A stretch of DNA of 42,305 nt, from positions 1-42,305 of the forward strand of contig JBARNH010000041.1 of assembly GCA_049802875.1 (NCBI GenBank). The letters run 5' to 3'. Shown here in pieces: positions 8,602 to 16,177 of this stretch (position 1 is its first letter; every line of letters begins with the position of its first letter). The notes under the pieces were generated by a model. That model was not told where the DNA came from. It saw nothing but the letters and a program-made list of their open reading frames with translations, and ran no database searches. This DNA comes from Lutacidiplasma sp049802875 (GTDB lineage: Archaea > Thermoplasmatota > Thermoplasmata > Lutacidiplasmatales > UBA184). The translations under genes were made by a program, and so were the position numbers.

Positions 8602-9083
8602 GTGGACGGGTGACTCCCCGAGGGGGTTTCGCTGAACTCGAACCAGACCAGCGGGGGGATCGCCGGTGTATGCAGTTCCAGCCGCACCGTGAGGGGGCCC
8701 GCCCCCTTACCGAACGATCCCACCACCTCGAATTCCGTTCGATCCCCGGGTCCCAGGTTGAGTGCGGACCCCGGTCCCACCGACGAGGATGCCCTCCAGG
8801 CCGAACCTCCCCCGGCACGCAGCCGCACGAGTTCCGGGAAGATCGGGCGCCCGTCGACCAGTACTCGGATCGAGGTGAATGCGCCCACTCGGAGGGGCGG
8901 GTTATCGAGGGCAAATGCGATCCCCCCGGGAGTCCGCCGGAGCGATCCGGCCTCGTAGACCCCTTCCTCCACGGTTTCCGCAGCCCAGAGGAGGGCCTCG
9001 ACCGAGTGGGGGCCGAACTGGACGCCCAGCGTCAGTCCTTGACGGAGGAGCGAGAGGTATTCGCCTACGTGGCGCGAGCCCAC
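8598..9083 (-). CDS. Hypothetical protein upstream of debranching enzyme
   Basis: A 161-aa protein of unknown family starting at a GTG and coupled to the glucosidase gene by a GTGA overlap. It is rich in short beta-type stretches (FTSIRVLVDGRPIF, EFEVVGSFGKG, LTVRLELHTP), suggesting a beta-sandwich, without signal peptide, membrane helix or Cys. The tight coupling suggests it helps the debranching enzyme, for example as a separate glucan-binding module; that is inference. A TATA-like element about 27 nt upstream makes it the first gene of a three-gene operon. Confidence 0.75.
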   Translation of the reverse strand: MGSRHVGEYLSLLRQGLTLGVQFGPHSVEALLWAAETVEEGVYEAGSLRRTPGGIAFALDNPPLRVGAFTSIRVLVDGRPIFPELVRLRAGGGSAWRASSSVGPGSALNLGPGDRTEFEVVGSFGKGAGPLTVRLELHTPAIPPLVWFEFSETPSGSHPST

Positions 9084-9419
9084 GAGGGGCGCAGCGCACG
9101 TTCCGCCTTATGGGTTCGGAGGGGCGACCCGCCTCGGACGCAGGCCGGACCGCTGGTCCGTCGATGACCCCGCGCCCGGCCCGGAGCCGGGGGACGCTGG
9201 GGTTGGGGGAACGGAGACGACGGCCCCCGAGTCGCACCGAGGGGCCGCGTGGTCGCGCATCGCTTCGGCCACGACCGTGAGGTCGTCTGGTGCACCCGAG
9301 ATGCCGACGCCCGGAAGGTCCGGCCCGATGTCCGGAACCCCGCCGAGTCGTTCCCTGCTTCCACGAGGAAGGGGAGGCGGAGCCGACTATTTGGATATAG
9401 TATCGATAAATGCGTTAAA
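9084..9419. other. 336-nt gap with an AT-rich patch
   Basis: No convincing gene on either strand; the frames here have shadow-like Arg/Pro/Gly composition. The end nearest the CARF-like gene (9387-9420) is strikingly AT-rich for this genome and on the minus strand contains ACTATATCC and a T-rich stretch right after the stop codon. It could be the terminator region of that gene, or a promoter for a short untranslated RNA. The other end holds the debranching-operon promoter. Confidence 0.5.
9106..9113 (-). promoter_or_regulatory. TATA-like promoter of debranching operon
   Basis: The minus strand reads CCATAAGG here, centred about 27 nt before the GTG at 9083, compatible with leaderless transcription of the operon 9083-5723. 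Confidence 0.45.
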
Positions 9420-10247
9420 TCAGTGAATATAGGCGTCGGCCTTCCCCTCGGTCCCAAACAAGGCGAGGGCGACGCGCCCCTGTTCGGTGATCCGAACGCG
9501 CGCCCGAGGTCCGGTCGCCTCGCTCCGAACAAATCCCCAGCGTTGCTCGAGGGGGTCGAGTCGTCGGCGCAGTCGACCGTGCTGGGCCTGAGGTGACGGC
9601 GGGAGCGTCCCGTCGGGCGACGGTCGGTCGAGCCCGAGCTCGCGCAGCAGCTCACGTTTCCGGAGGGATCCTCCTCGCCGGTCAAGCGCCTCGAGCACCT
9701 CGACGAGCTCTCGGGACGGCGAGCGAAGTTCGTAGACGTCCACGGGCTCGACGCGCTCGACCACATCGTGGACCGAGCGGACTCGAGGGGTACGGTCCGA
9801 GAACCAGGAACGGGAGACCTGGACGTAGTATGCCTCTCCGTTCCATAGCATGCAGGCGAGGGTGCCTGCGATCGCCGTGATCTTGGTCCCGGTCGATACG
9901 TTGACCCGGATCGGCAGCACCCCGAGCGTGTGCCGGGCGATCCGACGCTCCCGCTCGAAGACGGAACGGTAGGCGGCCAACGTTTCGAACACGTTCCACG
10001 GATCGGTGCCGACGACGCGCACGTCGATCGGCCACGTCGCTCGCTCGAGTCGGCGTTCGACCTCGCGGACGAACGGAGCGGCGGCGTCCCGGTCCCTTCG
10101 GGTCACGAGATACACCCGGTCGGCGCGCTCGGAGGCGAGCGGTTCGGTGATCCGTTCGACCTCGAAGCCGACGGGGACGATGTGCACGCGCGCGTGGGGA
10201 TCTCCCGGGGTCGGCCCCGTACGGACTCTCGAGGCCCGGGTCGTCAC
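9420..10247 (-). CDS. CARF-like/winged-helix regulator (HFX_2341/DUF6293 type)
   Basis: A 275-aa two-domain protein. The N-terminal half starts with RVHIVPVGFEVERI and carries NVSTGTK at residues 116-122, which matches the ligand-loop motif of CARF-type Rossmann domains (N-x-[ST]-x-GTK) and the haloarchaeal HFX_2341 family. The C-terminal ~100 residues look like a winged helix: RELVEVLEALDRRGGSLRKRELLRELGL followed by a basic segment and VRITEQGRVALALF. Such proteins are thought to be transcription factors that sense a nucleotide-type signal; CARF proteins bind cyclic oligoadenylates, but whether this one does is unknown. The start is GTG at 10247; a GTG at 10187 (residue 21), just before VHIVPVGFE, is an alternative. 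No cas gene or CRISPR array is in the window. It diverges from the MTHFR-like gene. Confidence 0.8.
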   Translation of the reverse strand: MTTRASRVRTGPTPGDPHARVHIVPVGFEVERITEPLASERADRVYLVTRRDRDAAAPFVREVERRLERATWPIDVRVVGTDPWNVFETLAAYRSVFERERRIARHTLGVLPIRVNVSTGTKITAIAGTLACMLWNGEAYYVQVSRSWFSDRTPRVRSVHDVVERVEPVDVYELRSPSRELVEVLEALDRRGGSLRKRELLRELGLDRPSPDGTLPPSPQAQHGRLRRRLDPLEQRWGFVRSEATGPRARVRITEQGRVALALFGTEGKADAYIH

Positions 10248-10329
10248 GGGCGCCCGAGGGGGGAGGGTCGGATGACGTTGCGGGGGAGGAACGGGTCCGA
10301 AGCCGCGCGGTTGCCCCGGCGGTTCGTGA

Positions 10330-10346
10330 ATTGCGTCCGTTGCAAT
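10330..10346. repeat. Short inverted repeat upstream of MTHFR-like gene
   Basis: ATTGC, 7 nt, GCAAT in the divergent intergenic region, about 20 nt upstream of the TATA-like element at 10366. It could be an operator for the neighbouring regulator. The arms are only 5 bp, so chance is quite possible. Confidence 0.3.
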
Positions 10347-10359
10347 CCGTCGGAGGAAC

Positions 10360-10372
10360 GAAACGCTTTATC
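10360..10372 (+). promoter_or_regulatory. BRE/TATA-like promoter of MTHFR-like gene
   Basis: GAAACG followed by CTTTATC resembles an archaeal BRE plus TATA box. The predicted transcription start is near 10393, giving a leader of about 24 nt before the ATG at 10417. Confidence 0.5.
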
Positions 10373-10416
10373 GGGCAGTCGGTCCCGGCGGCAGCGTCGG
10401 GAGACGCGACGTAGGG

Positions 10417-11331
10417 ATGGGACGACCGTTCGCTGAGGCCCTCCGGGGCATCCCGCTATTCTTCGAACCCGTCCCTCCGTCGGCGCGCGCCAAGCCGACG
10501 CGCGCCGCGGCCGAGGTGGAGGCGGTTGTCGAGCTCGTCCGGTCGATCCCTCGCATCGACGCGATCGACGTGCCAGAACTCGTCGACGAGAACCACGAGG
10601 GCCGCCCGCTCTACCGGACCGCGGACCCCCGTGCGTTCGGACGCGCCCTCGCCGACCGCACCGGCCGGGAGGTCGTGGTCAACAAGGTCGTCGCCCACCT
10701 CGAGAACCCCGAGGCGATCGAACGGTGGGCGACGGAGACGGTGCGGATGGGAATCCGACACGTGGTGCTCGTCGGGGGCACGAGCCGATACATTCCGTAC
10801 CCCGGGCCGGCCGTCACCGAGGCGAACCGGATCTGTCGGCCGATCGTCGAGCATGCCGGGGGACTCGTGGGGAACATCACGATCCCGCAACGGGACGGTG
10901 AACCCCACCGGATGCTCTCCAAGACTCGAGCCGGCGCGGCGTTCTTCACAACCCAGATCGTCTTCGATGCGGACACCACGTTTCAGATGGTGCGCCAGTA
11001 CGACCTGCTCTGTCGCCAAGCCTCGCTCGCCCCGGTCCCCGTGCTGCTCAGCTTCGCTCCGCTGGTGGACGAGCCCGACGCCGAGTTCATCCGGTGGCTC
11101 GGGGCGGACGTGCCCGAAGCCGCCGAACGTGCCATCCTCGACGGTGACGAGGCCGGTGCGGTCCGTCGGAGTGTCGACCGCGCCCTGGAGGTCTGGGAGT
11201 CCGTGGCCGAACGCGCCCGGGACGAAGCGCTCGAGGTGCCGTTGGGCGTGAACGTCGAGCAGATCTCCGTACGGCACCACGGGGACGCGCGAACGTTCCT
11301 GACCGCATTCGCCGACCGTTTCGGCGAGTAA
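10417..11331 (+). CDS. Methylenetetrahydrofolate reductase-like protein
   Basis: A 304-aa TIM-barrel protein resembling the MetF/mycobacterial-type methylenetetrahydrofolate reductase family. Strand-like segments (AIDVPELVDEN, EVVVNKVVAHLENP, HVVLVGGTSRYIPYPGP, GNITIPQR) and the signature-like stretch AAFFTTQIVFDADT followed by VPVLLSFAPL fit that fold, and the C-terminal VNVEQISVRH is also typical. It would reduce a methylene-pterin to the methyl form for C1 metabolism, with FAD or directly with NADH. Cofactor (tetrahydrofolate or an archaeal pterin) is not decided. It is a single gene with its own promoter, ending 50 nt from the convergent M29-like gene. Confidence 0.72.
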   Translation: MGRPFAEALRGIPLFFEPVPPSARAKPTRAAAEVEAVVELVRSIPRIDAIDVPELVDENHEGRPLYRTADPRAFGRALADRTGREVVVNKVVAHLENPEAIERWATETVRMGIRHVVLVGGTSRYIPYPGPAVTEANRICRPIVEHAGGLVGNITIPQRDGEPHRMLSKTRAGAAFFTTQIVFDADTTFQMVRQYDLLCRQASLAPVPVLLSFAPLVDEPDAEFIRWLGADVPEAAERAILDGDEAGAVRRSVDRALEVWESVAERARDEALEVPLGVNVEQISVRHHGDARTFLTAFADRFGE

Positions 11332-11381
11332 GGCTCCGCCGAGCTCCCGGGCCCCGGGTCAGGACCGGAGCGGATCCCGCG

Positions 11382-12470
11382 CTACTCCCCCGACCACCAC
11401 GGTCGGCCGTCCGCGGCCACCCTCGCCCCCGCAAGCGCCGCCAGGAAGGAAAATCCGGAACGCCGTCCGCCGCCCCGGTAGGGCGCGTCGCCCAGCAGCA
11501 GCCCGATCGTACCCACTCCGAGCTCGAGGACCTCGGGAGCGTTCGACACCGCGGGATTGAGGCCGATCGTCAGCGCGACGGGTCGCTCGCGTCCCCGCCT
11601 CGCCGCGGAGTACGCGGCGGCGAAGGACTCACCGCCCCGGTCGAACGCAAACTCTTCAAGCCTTCCCGACCGGAATTCGAACCGCCCCCCTTCCGCGACG
11701 GGAGGTCGGGCGAACCGGTCGTACGCCGGGCGGTTGGTCTCCCAGACACCCTCGGCGGTACCCCCTCGCAGGGGGACGATCAGGAGCCCCGAAGGTATCC
11801 GGCCCCAGACGGCTCCCGAGGTCCGGTCCGGGCGCCCGGAATCCAGGATCGGGGCGCGAGCCGCGATGCCGACTCGAAGGTCGGTGCCGTTCGAATGCTG
11901 CACTCGGAGCGTACGAAAGCTCGGAAGGTCTCGGAGGAGCCGCCGCCCCGCGGTTTCGAGCCGCGCCGGGTCGACCAGGCTCGCCGCGAGAAGCTCTTCC
12001 TGCCACGCCGTGGAGTCGACGCCGTACCGCGCCGCCGCGGTGGGAGTCGCGTCCGCGATCGCCAACCGGACGGCTCGTGTCCGTGAGCGTCGGGCGGCGC
12101 GCCACCAGGTCCCGTCGTGGCGAGCGACGAGGGACTCGAGATCGCGTACCGGTACCCCGAAGAGCCGGTGGAACGCCTCGGGTCCGCCGAAGTAGACGTA
12201 GGCGTCGGACCTCCCAGCGACCCGGGGGGAGATTCCCGACAAGGCGGGGCTGCCGGCGACCTCGAGGGACCGGAAGTATGCCTCCTCGTCCTCGAGGACC
12301 AGCACCGCGCGTGCACCGCGGCGTCGCGCTTCGACCACGAACGATCGCGCCCACGGGAGCCCGTGGCTCCAGGATTCGATCGTGACCGACTCCCCGCGTC
12401 GGAGCGCGAGGTACCGGTCAAGAACTACTCGGGCGAGCGCCTCTTCGGCGCGGGGCGGTCGTCGCTTCAT
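11382..12470 (-). CDS. Diverged aminopeptidase M29-like protein
   Basis: A 362-aa protein resembling the thermophilic aminopeptidase (M29/AmpS) fold: an N-terminal domain with LARVVLDRYLALRRGESVTIES and a C-terminal part with LTIGLNPA...VLELGVGTIGLLLGD and GFSFLAALAGARVAADGRPWW, which follows the order of the family's metal-site region. However, the Glu and His residues that bind the two metals in true M29 enzymes are mostly absent (for example GRIPSG where a Glu is expected and GDAPYRGGG where the His motif is expected). It may therefore have lost peptidase activity or have another role. Third gene of the nickel operon; its ATG at 12470 lies inside nikR, a 53-bp overlap. Confidence 0.6.
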   Translation of the reverse strand: MKRRPPRAEEALARVVLDRYLALRRGESVTIESWSHGLPWARSFVVEARRRGARAVLVLEDEEAYFRSLEVAGSPALSGISPRVAGRSDAYVYFGGPEAFHRLFGVPVRDLESLVARHDGTWWRAARRSRTRAVRLAIADATPTAAARYGVDSTAWQEELLAASLVDPARLETAGRRLLRDLPSFRTLRVQHSNGTDLRVGIAARAPILDSGRPDRTSGAVWGRIPSGLLIVPLRGGTAEGVWETNRPAYDRFARPPVAEGGRFEFRSGRLEEFAFDRGGESFAAAYSAARRGRERPVALTIGLNPAVSNAPEVLELGVGTIGLLLGDAPYRGGGRRSGFSFLAALAGARVAADGRPWWSGE

Positions 12471-12945
12471 CCGGAGAGTGTTCCCGATCGCGCGGGGGGT
12501 CGTGAGGGTGGCGGTGGCCGGTTCGACCCCCCGCGACGGCCGGCGTAGTGATGAGCGAACCGCCCTCGAGCACTCCCTTCACTCCGCGGAGGTCCTGTGC
12601 CGCCCGGTCGACCTCATGTCGCTTTCCGAGGAGGACCACAACCTCCGCGCAGGCATCCCCTTCCAGGTGAACGTGGGTCGTCGATCGGATATGAGTGCCC
12701 CAACGATGCTCGGCTGCCGTCAACCGACGGAGGACGTTCGGGGCCTCGTGGCGGTAGAGGAGTGCGACCACCCCGAGGGCATCGGCCTCGGGGTCGGCCA
12801 GGGTGCGGTTCGAGAGTTCCTTGCGGATCAGGGCTCGGATCGCGTCCGACCGGCTCGGGCTGTTTCTCTCGGTCACCCAACGGTCGAGGGTCGCGAGCAG
12901 GGCCGGCTCGAGCGAAACGCCGAGTCGGACTACCTTGACGGTCAC
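12418..12945 (-). CDS. nikR: Nickel-responsive regulator NikR
   Basis: A 175-aa nickel sensor-repressor. Residues 1-45 form the ribbon-helix-helix DNA-binding domain (KVVRLGVSLEPALLATLDRW, then SRSDAIRALIRKEL). The ACT-like nickel domain keeps all four ligands with the same spacing as the E. coli protein: His80, His91, His93 and Cys99 correspond to H76, H87, H89 and C95. The family normally ends near LITTP (about residue 135); the remaining ~40 residues here are a His/Arg/Pro-rich tail that overlaps the next gene by 53 bp. Its ATG overlaps the stop of the nickel permease gene, so it probably controls that permease in a feedback loop through the dyad at 14136-14159. Confidence 0.93.
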   Translation of the reverse strand: MTVKVVRLGVSLEPALLATLDRWVTERNSPSRSDAIRALIRKELSNRTLADPEADALGVVALLYRHEAPNVLRRLTAAEHRWGTHIRSTTHVHLEGDACAEVVVLLGKRHEVDRAAQDLRGVKGVLEGGSLITTPAVAGGRTGHRHPHDPPRDREHSPDEATTAPRRRGARPSSS

Positions 12946-14099
12946 GTATCGGAGATGACGGCGGAACTACTCCCGTCCGAGTCCGAGGGAGGCGGAGGAG
13001 ATGGCCCGAACCCGACCTCCTCGTAGCGCTTGAGGCGGTAGATCGCCATCGCGATCAACCAGCAACCGATGAAGAGACCCACGATACCAAATCCGAGGGT
13101 CTCGAAGTCGAGCGCGTTGAGCCAGTTCCAGAACGGCCCCCCCCACCCAAGTTCTCCGGAGAGGACCTGGAGTAGCTCGATGCCGCCAATGGCGAACGCG
13201 ACCAGTACCGAGATCACCGTGAGGGTCAGGTTGTAGTAGATCTTCCGCATCGGGCGAAGAAACGCCCAGCCGTAGGCGTACCGCATCGAGAAGCCGTCGC
13301 TCGTGTCGGACAGGACCATCCCGCAGGTGAACAGGAGCGGAAGAATCAGCACCGCCCAGAGGGGGAAGGCACCGCTGAATGCGAGTCCGGTCGCCAGCGC
13401 GATGATGACGACCTCGGTCGCCGTGTCGAAGCCGAGGCCGAAGAGTACGCCGATCGGGTAGATCTGCCACGGCTCGTTGACGACCCTGAACAGACGGCCG
13501 AAATAGCGGTAGAGGAACCCCCGTTTCTCCATCTGCTCGTCCAGGGCCTTCTGGTCGAGCCGACCGTCCCGCAACCCCTGGAAAAGTCGGTAGACCTCGA
13601 GGACGATGATCAAGTTCACGAGGCCGATCACGAGGAGGAAGACGCCCGAGATCAAGGTTCCCAGGATCGCGCCCACACTCGCGAAATTTGCATACTGCGA
13701 CTTGACGAAGTCGAACGCCACTACCAGCGCGACGATCATCCCACAGACAATCGTGGAGTGACCGAGGGAAAACCAAGTCCCAACCGTCAGCGGTCGCTTC
13801 CCGTCATTGAGCAACTTCCGTGTCGTGTTGTCAATCGCCGCGATATGGTCCACATCAAAGCCGTGGCGAAGCCCGAGCACGTAGGCGGTGATCGCGAGCC
13901 CCGTGAAGATCAGCGCCCCCGGGACGACCTCTCCTTTGATCTGGTGAGGCAGGAACCGGAACGCCGCGACGAACGAAAGAACCGTGATGGTCAAGATCCC
14001 GCCGTAGATGAGGGCCATCGAGACCTTCTCTCGACGGGTCAGATTCATGTCTCCGAGCGCCGACGGTGGGACCGCAGGCGAAGCGGCAGCGCCCGACAT
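12942..14099 (-). CDS. NiCoT-family nickel/cobalt permease
   Basis: A 385-aa membrane permease of the HoxN/NixA (NiCoT) family. The defining second-helix signature RHGFDVDHIAAIDN includes HX4DH (His79, Asp84, His85), and the later signature LGFDTATEV is present as well. About eight hydrophobic helices are visible. It imports Ni2+ (or Co2+) across the cytoplasmic membrane. The start at 14099 fits a TATA-like element about 27 nt upstream; a Met at residue 18 is an alternative. It is followed directly by nikR (4-bp overlap), which supports nickel as substrate. Confidence 0.93.
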   Translation of the reverse strand: MSGAAASPAVPPSALGDMNLTRREKVSMALIYGGILTITVLSFVAAFRFLPHQIKGEVVPGALIFTGLAITAYVLGLRHGFDVDHIAAIDNTTRKLLNDGKRPLTVGTWFSLGHSTIVCGMIVALVVAFDFVKSQYANFASVGAILGTLISGVFLLVIGLVNLIIVLEVYRLFQGLRDGRLDQKALDEQMEKRGFLYRYFGRLFRVVNEPWQIYPIGVLFGLGFDTATEVVIIALATGLAFSGAFPLWAVLILPLLFTCGMVLSDTSDGFSMRYAYGWAFLRPMRKIYYNLTLTVISVLVAFAIGGIELLQVLSGELGWGGPFWNWLNALDFETLGFGIVGLFIGCWLIAMAIYRLKRYEEVGFGPSPPPPSDSDGSSSAVISDT

Positions 14100-14122
14100 C
14101 GGGCCGGTCCAGCGCCGTCCGG

Positions 14123-14130
14123 GATATAGT
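14123..14130 (-). promoter_or_regulatory. TATA-like promoter of nickel operon
   Basis: The minus strand reads ACTATATC, centred about 27 nt before the permease ATG, consistent with a leaderless transcript. A second AT-rich block lies just upstream within the candidate operator. Confidence 0.55.
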
Positions 14131-14135
14131 CTTAT

Positions 14136-14159
14136 GTTGTCTTTTTAAAAAGTAACAAC
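14136..14159. promoter_or_regulatory. Candidate NikR operator (dyad)
   Basis: GTTGT, 14 nt, ACAAC, with a perfect 12-bp palindrome CTTTTTAAAAAG in the middle (14141-14152); the two outer arms are offset by 2 nt. The 24-bp overall size is comparable to known NikR dyads (28 bp in E. coli, about 25 bp in Helicobacter). It lies immediately upstream of the TATA-like element of the permease-nikR operon. The link to NikR is inferred from position. Confidence 0.45.
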
Positions 14160-14187
14160 CCGGGGACCGCCCGCGGGGCTGAAGGAG

Positions 14188-14847
14188 CTACTCCAATGTT
14201 CGAGTGAGGACCGCCATCGCCGAGTTGAGGTCTCGCTGTTCGAGCAAGAAGATCGTATCGGTATAGCAGGACAGCGCTTCGACGATGTTGATCGATTGGG
14301 CGGAGAGTACCCCGGTCAATAGGGTCAACAGACCGGGGGTCTCCTCGATGCTCTCCGGACTGGTGACCGCGACCTCGACGAGCCCTTTTCGGACGCCGAC
14401 CACCTGGGGACCGCGCAGCTGCTTCGTCACTCGGAGGACCGAGTCCTCGTCGACGATCACGACCGTGCCGCGGGAGACCTGGATCAGTCGGCACAAGGAG
14501 TTCTCATCGAGCAGCTCCTCGACGACATCCCCGAGCCGCTGGAGCACGTCCACGCCCTGGCTCAAAGTGATCGCCGCGACCTTGGTTCGTGTTTCGATCC
14601 GGCTCTTGCGGAGGACCCGTCGGACCCCACTCTCCCGGAACGACACCTCCCGCCCACGAGGATACCGTCGACAGGCCGCGACGATCGCCGCGGTCTCCGA
14701 TCGACCCAATTCCTCGGCGATCCGCCGGGCGATGGCCGAGTAGTTGCCGATCCCCAATCGAATAGAGTCGGCCACGGCGGGATGACCGTCCAGGTACTCG
14801 CGGACCTGCCTCGCGACCGAAACCGGGTCGCGGGACTTCGATGTCAT
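14188..14847 (-). CDS. ACT-domain regulatory protein
   Basis: A 219-aa protein with a helical N-terminal half (about residues 1-85, including a possible helix-turn-helix around GNYSAIARRIAEELGRSETAA) and two ACT-like repeats in the C-terminal half: one around SLCRLIQVSRGTVVIVDEDSVLRV and one around LVEVAVTSPESIEETPGLLTLLTGVLSAQSINIVEALSCYTDTIFLLE. ACT domains bind amino acids. It diverges from argG with only 90 nt between the starts, so it is a good candidate for an amino-acid-sensing regulator of the arginine/LysW operon; this is inference from position. Similar orphan ACT proteins are common in archaea. Confidence 0.8.
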   Translation of the reverse strand: MTSKSRDPVSVARQVREYLDGHPAVADSIRLGIGNYSAIARRIAEELGRSETAAIVAACRRYPRGREVSFRESGVRRVLRKSRIETRTKVAAITLSQGVDVLQRLGDVVEELLDENSLCRLIQVSRGTVVIVDEDSVLRVTKQLRGPQVVGVRKGLVEVAVTSPESIEETPGLLTLLTGVLSAQSINIVEALSCYTDTIFLLEQRDLNSAMAVLTRTLE

Positions 14848-14865
14848 ATTTCGGACAAACCTGCC

Positions 14866-14873
14866 CTAAATTG
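14866..14873 (-). promoter_or_regulatory. TATA-like promoter of ACT gene
   Basis: The minus strand reads CAATTTAG, centred about 22 nt before the ATG at 14847, in the 90-nt divergent region shared with argG. Confidence 0.4.
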
Positions 14874-14892
14874 TTCAGCAGCGGTCGCACCC

Positions 14893-14899
14893 TATAAAT
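14893..14899 (+). promoter_or_regulatory. TATA-box promoter of argG-lysW operon
   Basis: TATAAAT, the best TATA box in the window. The expected transcription start is near 14922, giving a leader of about 16 nt before the GTG start; GGGGG lies about 10 nt before the start codon. Confidence 0.7.
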
Positions 14900-14937
14900 C
14901 CGTCCCCTTCGGTTCTCGACCGTAACGGGGGTCGGTC

Positions 14938-16176
14938 GTGGCCGGTCGGTCGAAGGTCGTCCTGGCGTACTCGGGCGGTCTCGACACGTCGGTGTCGATC
15001 CCGTGGTTACGCGAGAAGAAGGGCGCGGACGTCGTCACCGTGACCGTGAATGTGGGGCAGCCCGGTGACCTCGAGAAGGTCCGGCTCAAAGCCGAGGCCT
15101 CCGGCGCGACGAAGGCGGTCGTCGTCGATGCTCGACAGGAGTTCGCGGAGGAGTTCATCGCGCCCGCACTGCGGGCCAACGCGCTCTACGAAGGCATCTA
15201 CCCCTTGAGCACCGCCCTCGCTCGCCCGCTCATTGGTCGTCACCTGGTCGAGGTCGCTCGGCACGAGGGGGCCTCGTACGTCGCCCACGGATGCACGGGA
15301 AAGGGGAACGACCAGGTCCGGTTCGACCTCTCGACCACCAGCCTCGCCCCCGACCTCGAGGTGATCGCCCCGGCCCGGGAATGGAAGATGACCCGAGAGG
15401 AAGAGGTCGCCTACGCTAAGCACCACGGGATCCCGGTGGCGGTCGGTCCGAAAACTCCGTACAGCACCGACGAGAACCTGTGGGGCCGGTCGGTCGAGTG
15501 CGGAATCCTCGAGGACCCGGCGGTCGAGCCCCCCGAGGAGGTCTACGGGTGGACCCGCTCGCCGCAGGAGGCGCCCGAAGCCCCGGTGTATGTGAACATT
15601 GCGTTCGACCGCGGTCTCCCGGTGTCGGTGGACGGCCGTCGAGCCCCTTTTCACGAACTGATCGTCCAGCTGAATCACGTCGCCGGTGCTGCCGGGGTCG
15701 GTCGGATCGACCACGTCGAGTCGCGCGTCGTCGGTATCAAGTCGCGCGAAGTGTACGAGTGCCCGGCCGCGACGGTCCTCGTCAGCGCCCATCAGGCGCT
15801 CGAGGCGTTGGTTCTGCCGCGGGATTTGCTCGACTTCAAGCGAACGGTCGAGCAACGGTACGCGCAGCTCGTCTACGACGGATTCTGGTTCTCGCCATTG
15901 CGGAGCTCCTTGGACGCCTTCGTCACCTCGACTCAGGAGCGAGTGACCGGCGAGGTCGCGATGAAGCTCTACAAGGGATCCGCGAAGGTCGCCGGACGGC
16001 GTTCCCCCTACTCGATCTACCAACACGGCCTGGCGACGTATTCGAGCGGCGATCGATTCCGGCAAGAGATGGCGGAGGGGTTCATCTACGTCTGGGGACT
16101 CCCCGCGCGTACCTGGGCCGCCATCGGCTCCCGTCCGACCACCGCATCCGCGCGGGCGGCGAAGTATCGCCCGTAG
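14938..16176 (+). CDS. argG: Argininosuccinate synthase
   Basis: A 412-aa enzyme that joins citrulline and aspartate with ATP to give argininosuccinate. The N-terminal PP-loop AYSGGLDTS is at residues 10-18, and the family blocks YPLSTALARPLI, HGCTGKGNDQVRFD, TPYSTDENLWGRSVECGILEDP and SREVYECPAA are all present. Length is normal. GTG start; first gene of an eight-gene operon. Its presence together with argH argues that the downstream LysW enzymes serve arginine synthesis at least in part. The stop is TAG. Confidence 0.97.
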   Translation: MAGRSKVVLAYSGGLDTSVSIPWLREKKGADVVTVTVNVGQPGDLEKVRLKAEASGATKAVVVDARQEFAEEFIAPALRANALYEGIYPLSTALARPLIGRHLVEVARHEGASYVAHGCTGKGNDQVRFDLSTTSLAPDLEVIAPAREWKMTREEEVAYAKHHGIPVAVGPKTPYSTDENLWGRSVECGILEDPAVEPPEEVYGWTRSPQEAPEAPVYVNIAFDRGLPVSVDGRRAPFHELIVQLNHVAGAAGVGRIDHVESRVVGIKSREVYECPAATVLVSAHQALEALVLPRDLLDFKRTVEQRYAQLVYDGFWFSPLRSSLDAFVTSTQERVTGEVAMKLYKGSAKVAGRRSPYSIYQHGLATYSSGDRFRQEMAEGFIYVWGLPARTWAAIGSRPTTASARAAKYRP

Positions 16177-16177
16177 G

